Origin: Angiostrongylus vasorum
Lineage: Eukaryota; Nematoda; Chromadorea; Rhabditida; Metastrongylidae
Direction of reading: 5' to 3'
DNA length: 64,000 nt
NCBI GenBank assembly: GCA_018806985.1
Contig: JADANN010000058.1
Coordinates: forward strand, 682,001 to 746,000
The notes under the pieces are model-generated. The model had not been told where the DNA came from. It saw only the letters and a list, made by a program, of their open reading frames with translations, and made no database searches. Below, one piece after another: positions 55,630-64,000 of the stretch (position 1 is its first letter; each line of letters starts with the position of its first letter). A program made the translations under genes and the position numbers.

Positions 55630-55860
55630 TCATGAGTGAAAAAATTTTATAAACGACTTTTCAAATGAATCATCAGATGGCAAGTACACTTTGGGCGTAT
55701 CGTGACAAAGACTGAACGCATTTCCAGTAATACTGATCGTGGGAATTACTATGTGGAATACCTGGTATTCAATCGCTATGAATTCAGGATTCATTGGACG
55801 ACCGTAAAAATGGTTAATACGGTGAGCCGAACTGTGGAACACTGAGTTGAAGATCATCAT
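55630..55860 (-). pseudogene. Possible Srsx first membrane segment
   Basis: A 76-codon frame with FIAIEYQVFHIVIPTISITG followed by NAF, a hydrophobic helix ending in Gly-Asn as in the first segment of Srsx receptors. It lies upstream of the inner left arm on the same strand, so it may be the start of that broken receptor. Confidence 0.3.
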
Positions 55861-56399
55861 CCTCGACTTGAGTAGAAAAGTGAGAGATTAGAAGCAACAA
55901 CAATCTGATGTAAATAGGGCTTGCGATTTACAGCAAATATACTGCAAAGGGATTTGCATTACATAACCAGTAAGTATCACCTGCTTCAATTATAACCTTC
56001 TCCATCATCGAATAATTCTGACGTCAGTCGGTTAAATCTCATTCGTCATCATTGCGCACCAAAAACTGTTCTATGGGCTCTGCTCTAGCCGATGGCGATA
56101 GGATTCTGTTGCCATGTAGTTTTTTATTCATTTAGACGATTGAGCTAATTCGAGGTAGATAAATGAAACTTTATTTGCTGTCATTTTGGTCACTCTGTTT
56201 TCTTCAGAACAGGAACGATTGAAGTCGATAAAATTGAGTCCGTTAGAACGGTGGTTGTTTAAAAGAATCTGTTCATTTTACGAATATAAACTTGTGTGCT
56301 AAGTTTTACCTGCTATGGTTATGAAAGTGTTTTGGGTCATACCGAGCTTGAAAGAAAGTCGGTTTCGAAATACTGACCAATCAATATTTACTATTTCTT

Positions 56400-56560
56400 T
56401 GATGAGCTTACACGACGTTGATGAAGATACTTATTTTGAGCCAACGATTCGACGTCTTCGTCTTCGTCTTGATCAGAGCCGATGATCTGAGTCGATGGCC
56501 CACGCTTGTTGTTCGTCTCGATGTGGCGGCTTCGCCTTCGTTTTGAGTCAGGCCTTCCTA
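56400..56560 (-). repeat. Lineage II terminal-repeat-like segment, reversed
   Basis: The reverse complement follows 20950-21060: 'aaaacgaaggcgaag', 'acatcgaga', 'catcgactc' and the hammerhead-like motif. Confidence 0.45.
56438..56480 (-). ncRNA. Hammerhead-like motif, lineage II, long loop
   Basis: The minus strand gives GGCT, CTGATCA, GACG...CGTC (perfect 4-bp stem II with a 10-nt loop), GAAT and CGTT. G8 and the last A of GAAA are lost. Confidence 0.4.
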
Positions 56561-57059
56561 GCGAGATATCTCCTCGAATGAGTCATACTCACTCGCGGAT
56601 GCCCTTCTACGCAGGTCACTGATGGTTGATAGTTGTGATTGTCCGGTGATAGTGTGATAGTAACTTGGTTTTCCCGGGCAACCAAACCTGCAGGAGTCGG
56701 TATTACTATCACCTCGCAAAGAGCAATAACAATACTTCGGAACCAACTTTCCTTTAACCTCGGTATGATTTCGCTACAGAGCGAGTATCATCAGTCTGGC
56801 TAACAGTCCGAATATGCACAAAAAATTTGTTCTCCGAAGATAGAGACGCATCCACAGGTGAGTTCTATCAATAAAAGCGGATATAATAATTCAATTATTA
56901 ATGTTTTACAGCACTGTAGCAGTAGGCCCGCTTAACACTAAAATTCTGGCCATTGTACTTCCTCTTCAGTACTGGTTGTTCCATGCAGTCACTCGTTGAT
57001 TATGATATTGCTATGAATAAGTCATCTGCGAATGTCGTGGTTGTTTCGAGCTTATAAAT

Positions 57060-57770
57060 AGCCTGTTAAGTACTGGTACGTACGGAATAGAGTGGAACAC
57101 AGAAGAATTTGACTTTTGGTACGGGGCGCGAAAAATTTTTTAAGTAATAGCTTGAAACTTCTGGTATTTTAAACCATTCGCGGCGAGGCGAAATGAAAGT
57201 AGTTCTCAAGACGAGAAGTCTTTGGTGTAGCACACTCGTGGGAAACGTGAGCACAAACATTTTGGCAATTTACGATAAAAAATATGGAAGGAATTTGTTA
57301 GTGGATGGAGCATTAGAACGTTAACCAAAGACGAACCGGTTATTTCATGAATATTCAGCAGAGAGGATAATAAAATACGAGAAGATATCTGCGTTTACCT
57401 GCAATCACTGCCAGTATTTGGCTGTTCGTTTTCGTCTTTCATGCTTCTTAATCTAGCACTGGATAGACTGCTGTCACTACAAAAATTCTAATGAGGTCTT
57501 TTTTCGATCGTTCTAGTCCGAAAAGTGGGTTGACGGGCCAAGCGCCCACCATGGAATACCAAACTAATGAAAACCATTTCAGCTATTCCATAAACATGCT
57601 GTACAGCAAGCTTTATTTGACGGCGGAGCTTTCACTGGCGGTCCTACATGCCGTAACCATGGTCACTTGGACGTTTCTTAACCGAACCACGACAGAGTGC
57701 GTTATTCTTCTTTTTAAGGAATAATTCTATTAATTTTCGTCCGTGATTTGCCAAAGAAGGTCGTTCCACT
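57060..57770 (+). pseudogene. Inner right arm: Srsx-like receptor N-terminal part
   Basis: Mirror of 54600-55330. It has STNILAIYDKKYGRNLLVDG near 57245-57305, CSFSSFMLLNLALDRLLSLQ then K near 57420-57485, and SINMLYSKLYLTAELSLAVL then HAVTMVTW near 57585-57670. Stops separate these parts, so they are either exons with unresolved boundaries or decayed. The last exons at 58297-58754 follow in the same orientation. Confidence 0.45.
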
Positions 57771-58296
57771 GGAACAATTCCTTCCTAAAAAGCGAAATCT
57801 CTCTTCTTCTAAAGAAATTCTCTTTATACAAAGTATGTAGGGCGGTTAGTGGCTTAACAACCTGGTGTTTTCAATGGTAGCAGACTGGGAGAGAATGAAG
57901 GAGACCGTATTAGCCTAAGACGCAAGTGGATTAGGATAATGGCATCCAATATTCTGAAACTTTGCTCAGCTCAAGCATTATTATTATCATTACCATATTC
58001 ATGCAAATATTCGTAGCTCTGTGCCCTATTTTGTGTCTCGCTTAGTCTAAAACATTATACCCAACTATCACGAACATGGAAATTTTTGGCTTGCAGCTTC
58101 AAAGACTGAAAGAAGAGAATTACTTAAAAGTAACGTCCAAATTAGCCGATCGATAGTGAAATTCCGTATGACGTAGGTGTCGTCTTAGGTGTTTTTTCAA
58201 ATATATGAATGTGTAGGAAACCTCTTTAGATAGCCGATGGTTAGAGAACAGAAAAAGGGAATATAGAAGAGTGATCTAAATGAAATTGAATATCAG

Positions 58297-58754
58297 GATG
58301 GTTGTGTGCATTATCGCAGCGCCGATGCCTGGCTTGCTTTCTGACGTTTTCGGATATTCTACAATGGTGCTTAACATCCTGACTATTTCCTGCTATGTTT
58401 TGTTCATCTGTTTTCTAAAGAAGTTCAGAATGGGTTGTGACGAGACTTTCAGTAATGTTGAAGTTTTTGCTAGCCTTTAATTGGTGTGAGAAAAATTAGT
58501 AGAACTTTTAAACAGACGTCTTTTTAGGCAGTGCAAACTTGAAGCAGATTTATCGCTCGCTAATCATCAGTAGTTCAATAGTGGTTTTTGCCTGGTTCAG
58601 CACGTTCTTAATTGGATTCATAGTTCAATTTCCACATGTTGGTATTGAGCAGGTTTATGCCAATTTAGTGGCCGGACTTTTCGTGAATTTCGCATGTGCC
58701 ACAAATTTCTTCGTTTATTATGCACTGAAGTCAGTAGAATTACTTCCGCAATAA
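58297..58754 (+). CDS. Srsx-type chemoreceptor GPCR, C-terminal exons
   Basis: Nematode seven-transmembrane receptor of the Srsx type, usually on sensory neuron cilia. Two exons: 58297-58433 (acceptor TATCAG, donor at 58434) and 58528-58754 (acceptor TTTTTAG). The phase fits and gives KKFRMGSANLKQIYRSL across the junction. It covers segments five to seven: MVLNILTISCYVLFICFLKK, then SSIVVFAWFSTFLIGFIVQF, then LVAGLFVNFACATNFFVYYA. CATNFFVYY is a hallmark of Srsx tails. The ATG at 58280 follows an in-frame stop and is not the true start. N-terminal exons should lie in 57060-58290 but are not cleanly open, so the gene may be a pseudogene. Confidence 0.7.
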
Positions 58755-59511
58755 ATCTCATCTCAACTCATTTGAAGTCGAGCTCTCAACTTCACGCCTC
58801 TCTTCTTCAAAACGCAACAGCATCAGAGCGGTAAAGAACTACTATTTAACAAGTCGTACAGAATGACTGCGAAAATGCTTCTATGTTATCCTTATCCTCG
58901 ATAGCTATTCAATGGATGGAGTGAACTCGGATGCTTGATAGACAGAATTTCGTACTTGAGATTGTCGTTGGCGATGAAACATAACAGGCTTTGCCACTCG
59001 CCATTGTTTGGAAAATCAGATCAGTTGGACAGATCATCCGCAAGAGCGAGAGCTATGGAATAAGAGCTGCTTCAGTGGCTCATTGAAATGTCAGACATAT
59101 GATGGAAAATTCATCATCTAGGTTTTCATTTTCTTGAAAAGTCCTTAACCCAGCACAGTTTGTTGCTTGATTCTTTTGATCGAAGAAGTTATAATGGGTT
59201 CCTTGTAGTGACGAGAATCTTCATTGTACGACATTCGCAGCGTAAGCGACAGTTTGAAAGATGCGGTATATGGACATATTCTTCATACTTTTCGTATTTA
59301 CTATAATGCGTATAGATCGGCTCTCTTTGTGCGACTCTTATCAAAAGAACACTAAACGTTTGTGTACTTTTCCTCCTAGGAGATGAGTATATTAGTTAGA
59401 CACTTCTTCTTGTAAGCTGACTGACCCAAGTAATCACAAGGCCCAAACAGAATGCTCGACTGCGGACGAAACTGCCACACGGGACCTTTCGTTGCTGCCA
59501 TGGGTGATATC

Positions 59512-59844
59512 TCAGACTTCGCTAATTATAACTCCTTGTAAAATATTGACATCAACACAATAGCAATATAAAGATATGGAGAAATGTGAACAGTATGAGC
59601 GAAAATTCGATAACAGAATCAATAAGCAAGGATGGAATGGTGGGCAAAAAGTTATGTCGAAAAACGAGAATAGTTTTTTTAATAGTCTAGTGAAGTAGTA
59701 TGAAGCAGAATTGTCACATAGAATGCAACAACAACAATGCAACGAGCGTAACTTCGTACAGAGAACATCCAGAATTGGAATATCCTTAAAGCAATGCTGA
59801 TTACTAAGAGATACGTAGCATACGACAGTGAGTAGAACTCTCAT
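59512..59844 (-). CDS. Hydrophobic 110-codon ORF, right arm
   Basis: Starts MRVLLTVVCYVSLSNQHC, which looks like a signal peptide, and is rich in Cys, Phe and Leu. The left-arm mate (46618-46949, plus strand) is nearly identical in DNA but split by one extra A near 46708. The frame is not supported by independent conservation because the two arms are too similar. It may be chance. Confidence 0.2.
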   Translation of the reverse strand: MRVLLTVVCYVSLSNQHCFKDIPILDVLCTKLRSLHCCCCILCDNSASYYFTRLLKKLFSFFDITFCPPFHPCLLILLSNFRSYCSHFSISLYCYCVDVNILQGVIISEV

Positions 59845-60865
59845 TTGGGAGGAAAATAAGTGAACAAGAATGCTCGTGTGAGAAGAAAACTTGACAACTG
59901 AAATATGTTACGGCTAATAAAGCAGCAAGATGGATATGATGAATGCAAGGACGCTAACTGAATGATTAGGATGATAACTTATGAGTCCAGTTGAGCAAAA
60001 TTAGGAACAAGCGGTGATTTGGCTTCTGAATTCCCAGAAAGTACACGCCGACAACCGCTTATTCATCGTGCGGGAGCTTGTCAAGTAAAGAAAAAATGCT
60101 CTAAAATGTTCTTACAAAGAATTTCCTCCACTTGTCTTACGGTACAAAAAGAAGGTTTGAACAATACAGGACAAAAAAAAAGCTCCGCCAACGAAAAACA
60201 GGTTAGCGAAGCAAAAGCAGGAGAGACTAAAGGAAATGTGGTGAAGTTAAGGAGAAGTGTAAATTAGAAGATGCTTAAGCAATATCAGGCAAATATAAAT
60301 GTGTTTAGTAGCCAAACTAACAGAGAAAGCAACGGTAATATGGAAGATAGAAACACTTCAACTTAACTGGGTTCAATGCCGTTGAAAGTGATTTCGTGTT
60401 CGATCTCCACCGCAGACACCACCGGCGGGCTGGAGTTTTGCGACTATTTCACCATCATTGTAATAGTAACAATAATAATAATAAGTACAATAATAATAGC
60501 AATGCTAACACTACTAACAGCAATAATAACAATAATAATAAAATATACACGATTCCTGAGAATTGCCCTTATTGGGTTCGATGCCAACTCGGCCAGTACC
60601 AGTTGTTGTTGTTGTTGTTGTTGTTGTTTGTTGTTGTGTGATGTTGTTTGTTGTTCTTAGCCACCAACAACCAACGACAGCCAACAACAAGTAACAGCAA
60701 CCAACAATGACAACACCAAGCTGATATCAATCTCGCCTCTGCTCAGTGGTGGCGGTTCGTAAGAGTTACATATATTATTTATTAGTGACCAGGTTTATGA
60801 CAGGTTACTCTTTTAGATAATAATTGTATTGACAGCAGTAATAATAATTATTATTACAGTAATAT

Positions 60866-61260
60866 TCCTCCCAACGGTTTACCGCCTCATCGTGGCTGGA
60901 AGGTGTTCCTGGGTGTCGTACTGCGATGTGCAGCGGGGGGGGATTCGTCCCACGGCAGGGTCTGCCCAAGCAGAGAATGAGTCCGGCTGACCATCAGGAA
61001 GCCTAGCTAAGAGTAAGCCAATACCAGGATCCGTCATCGTCTTTGTATAAAGTCGCATGGTGGTAAAGCTCCCTCTGATCCAAAAGGACTGCGACTGCCT
61101 GCCGTGGTGACGACCTGGGGTAGACTTTGGCAAGGCTCTCCTCGGGATTCCAGGAAAGCACAATGGCTTAACCAGCAAACCTCCGAAAAATGGTGATTAT
61201 GCTGGCGCCCGCACAACTAGTGCTGACAGGCCATTCAAGTATGAAGTAAGTAAGTAAGTA
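60866..61260 (+). mobile_element. R2 repeat, full length, right arm only
   Basis: Begins 'cctcccaacggtttaccgc' and ends with three to four AAGT units. AGTAATA occurs on both sides (60859-60865 and 61257-61263); the right copy overlaps the tail, so the TSD is tentative. The left arm reads through at 45585-45600, so it inserted after the inverted duplication formed. Confidence 0.8.
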
Positions 61261-61308
61261 ATAACACAAAGTGCATTATGAGCAAATTCCTAAACTTTTT
61301 CAATTCCG

Positions 61309-61494
61309 TTGCTTGCACGGTTTGATTTCAGCAAAGAATATTGCAGAGAATTCGACGACAATCTCCTTATTACACATGCAAAGAGACTTTTTGGAATCAA
61401 TAACGTCAACATCGTTGTCGTCAGAGCGATTGTGGATCGGCATCCCATGATGCCACCTGGAAGAGCAGGACGGTCTCAAAGACGGGATTCTTAA
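61309..61494 (+). CDS. Conserved open segment, unknown, right arm
   Basis: Mate of 45365-45550, with FDFSKEY, EFDDNLLI, IVVVRAIVDRHPMM and AGRSQRRD. An acceptor-like TTTGATTTCAG ends at 61331. No family recognised. Confidence 0.3.
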   Translation: MLARFDFSKEYCREFDDNLLITHAKRLFGINNVNIVVVRAIVDRHPMMPPGRAGRSQRRDS

Positions 61495-62014
61495 GGGACA
61501 TAAGAATCCTAGACACAAATTTTTTAAATCTGTTCAGTTGTAGTAGGACACTAAAACTGCTAATATATGCATATGGATGCTTATCTTAATTTTCCTTCGT
61601 TGAAAAGCTCAGATAGTTAACAACAAAAGGAATATTAGTTATGACATCTCCTTATTTTTTGTAACCATTTTTATCTTTTATGAGGTATAGAATTTTATTG
61701 TTCGCCTTCACCGATTTTAACAGCATGAAAATGATAATGGTCATAAATCACAAACTATTCGTTGGAACAGCGCCAGTTCTTGAACAGTCTGTCAAATTCC
61801 AGTTGTCAAAATAATTAGGTGGCATTGATAATATACGGGGCTTCGGCAACGCCATCGTGGTGGTGTCGTTGGAAAACTAATAATTATTAATTCGCGGTAA
61901 TTCTACTAATCTCTCCATTTCTTTGGCTTCGGCATGGAGGTGCCAGGCAAGTCTAGAACTAGCAACGTCCATGCAATCCGCAGGGATGCTTGTGATAAAA
62001 ATCCAGGAACGTCT

Positions 62015-62250
62015 AGTGCAGGTCTCCCTACCCCCCGATCGCGCGCTTCGGCCTCACCGAACCTTCCCTCCCTTCTGGGTTAGAAAATTGGTTCCAGACT
62101 TCTCCGTGAGAGCAAAAATAATGACTCGATAGATCAATGTTACTCGTTATACGGGCCAGATGCGTGTTCAATCACCTCTACGATTCCTCATAAAGTCGAA
62201 TACATGACGCATATCAAATGGAGTGATAGATGGTCTAACGTTGAACGCTT
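62015..62250 (+). repeat. Old S1 SINE copy in right arm
   Basis: 'ggttccagacttctccgtgag', 'gactcgatagatcaatg' and 'tcaatcacctctacg' follow the SINE body. Head truncated. Mate of 44630-44810. Confidence 0.5.
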
Positions 62251-62699
62251 TATCCTTTTTTTACACTTTTCGCTAAACAGTGCAACCTTGTTCAGTAGAC
62301 GTATGTAAGAAATTTGAGTATATCGCTTAATAATGGAATAGATATCGTGTGGTACAGGAGATGTTAAAAATTCTTGGAAAATGCCAAATAATTTTTTAAA
62401 AAAGAACTAGCAAATGTCGACCTTACCCCTGCCCGAATGGCAGACGATTAGTTCCTATCGCATGCTAGTGTTCTAAACAACTCAAAACAACTAAACAATA
62501 GATATAAATGCTAAAACGAGCTCTAAAAACACAAAATGTGAAAATCGGCAGCAAAAAGGTTAAAAAAATTACATTATGGAAGGGATATTAGAATTGTATG
62601 AGTTAATATCAAGTTACAAAGAATGCGACTAAAACCAGGGCTTAAAATGAATTCGCCTTATGCACGGATTTAGGACTGTACGTTATTTCTACCCATCTC

Positions 62700-63103
62700 T
62701 TCGACTCAACGGTACTCCCTGCCTTAAATGCATGTGTTAGAAACCTGGTCGCTAGTGCGGGCGCGGCATCGCTTACGGCAAACCAACGGTTATTTGTATG
62801 TAATCATACATTATTACTGTTATTGTTGTATTAATGACGTAGTAATATTCAAATGCCATTATCTCGTCCTTAGCCTTACTTCTGTACTACCCAGAGCACC
62901 TCATAGCTTGAACTCGCGTGATTCTTTTTACCACTACTTTTCTATCGTTACTGTTTTGTTATTAATGTTGTATTTGTGTATGTAAATGGTTTAATTACCC
63001 AAGTTGAGGTTGGTAGATCAATACGTAGACTAAAAAGACCCGCGCGGCTAATATTCTACACAAACTGAACCGCTAGTAGCCGCTGCTAACCAGCCGTTAC
63101 AGG
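62700..63103 (+). repeat. RTE-2 scrap joined to an R3 repeat copy
   Basis: 62700-62756 matches 40785-40840 of RTE-2 ('cgactcaacggtactccctg', 'gttagaaacctggtcgc'). R3 follows directly to 63103, ending TGCTAACCAGCCGTTAC. The same RTE-then-R3 order is seen at 43998-44427, but at a different RTE position. Confidence 0.55.
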
Positions 63104-64000
63104 CTTCAATACCAACAACATTTGCACATTGAAGAAAAAACAGTGAACTATTGATCAATGCAGAGGTTAAACGAATGTTGGTCTTGTGATATTGCCGAGA
63201 CATATTCAAGAAACAAAACTGCAAATAGGACACTAATTTCCGATTAAACTAGTAGCGTCTTCTGCACGTAGACCTATCCATAGACATGTGCAGATGTGTC
63301 TGTACATTTGCAGATTGTATGTTGAACGGTGGCTTGACTGATAAATTTGCAATCAAACTGACCAAAAAAGTTTATGGCAAGAGCTTTCGAAATCGAACAA
63401 ATGAATCCCAGGTCTACACAGCGAATATCAAACGAACTAACCATAAATATTGCTGCTCCTACAAAGCTGATTTCTGTCCGCTTTATGAGCACTTTATTGT
63501 TAAAAACAGTATGAACAAAATCCTTCTTGCCTACTCTGCGAGTGGACCGCACTTCTTAGTTTCTCAGTATTTATCGTGATCACGATGTTCACGATGCTCA
63601 CATGTTTACCACTTCTTCGTGGATTGTGTGAATTGGTACTTGAACTCCACTTTATAGCGGGGGGTCTATCTTCCAGCTGATTCTTCCATGAACTCCGACG
63701 TGTTTACAACTACATTCTTAAGGTCCACTAAGTATAAAACCATGGATCAAAACAATGATAGGCATAATATGACTACCAACTTGCCAGAAAAGTGTTCTAA
63801 ATATATCATATATCAGTAATCCAGATTGTTGGTTGCGTCTCTTGAGCGAGTCTAAACGACTGAGCAGCTGTGGTAATCCACTGGAACAAAAGGACTTACT
63901 ATTGTCCGATTGAGTGACCCCCATGTTTGACGGGTCCAAAGTAATACAGATGTAATATGGGTGATTTTTCGGCAATTTGGTTTGTTGCCGGAAAGCATCT
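63104..64000. other. No recognised gene; two ORFs of unknown value
   Basis: A 97-codon plus-strand frame (63286-63579), overlapped by a 92-codon minus-strand frame, and an 85-codon minus-strand frame (63718-63975). None shows a known motif, signal peptide or clear splice context. Confidence 0.3.

Larger units (their letters stand above)
57843..62315. repeat. Right arm (outer part) of large inverted repeat
   Basis: Mirror of 44535-48644. It carries the R2 insertion at 60866-61260 that the left arm lacks. Its tract 57940-60340 is nearly identical to the left arm; the parts outside are clearly more diverged. Confidence 0.85.

Noticed and set aside
58280..58282. ATG as the start of the Srsx gene
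   Set aside because: An in-frame stop lies directly upstream and a splice acceptor (TATCAG at 58296) follows inside the frame. The segment is an internal exon, not a gene start.

Overview
This window looks like a gene-poor, repeat-rich stretch of a strongylid-type (clade V) nematode chromosome, perhaps a hookworm or a relative. The reasons are short exons with TTTCAG-type 3' splice sites, a nematode Srsx-type chemoreceptor, a nematode-style major facilitator gene with a splice acceptor one base before its ATG, and a heavy load of RTE-clade LINEs, Penelope-like elements (PLEs) and tRNA-derived SINEs. Species assignment is inference. No bacterial operons, rRNA, tRNA genes or CRISPR arrays were seen. 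LAYOUT. 1-13,950: decayed pieces of two RTE subfamilies (here RTE-1 and RTE-2) and of PLEs, plus the first copy of a composite repeat (about 6,975-9,880). 13,955-21,100: the second copy of that composite, split by an RTE-1 insertion on the minus strand (14,055-16,612), a SINE, and an RTE-1 insertion on the plus strand (18,295-20,489) with a clear 13-bp target-site duplication (TSD). 22,788-30,257: the one apparently intact host gene, an eleven-exon MFS transporter whose introns carry SINE, PLE and other repeat debris. 31,000-37,550: PLE and RTE fragments, including a PLE with reverse-transcriptase and GIY-YIG regions. 37,859-44,527: a near full-length RTE-2, a SINE, and an RTE-1 with a SINE inside its endonuclease region. 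44,535-62,315: a large imperfect inverted repeat carrying Srsx receptor exons in both arms. The left arm is split by a PLE whose downstream terminal repeat is itself split by a full-length RTE-2. HOW THE PARTS FIT. Several insertions can be ordered because one element sits inside another and TSDs are visible. In the left arm the order is: inverted duplication, then PLE, then RTE-2 (51,250-54,515, 11-bp TSD). A ~395-bp repeat entered only the right arm. A ~2.4-kb central part of the two arms is nearly identical while flanking arm segments are clearly more diverged, which suggests recent gene conversion. The most unusual signal is a set of about ten hammerhead-ribozyme-like motifs in at least two sequence lineages. 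In the copies where the host element is recognisable they lie in PLE terminal repeats on the sense strand. The best copy (51,142-51,177) has every core residue and complementary stems I and II. All alignments here were made by eye, so boundaries of decayed copies are approximate.
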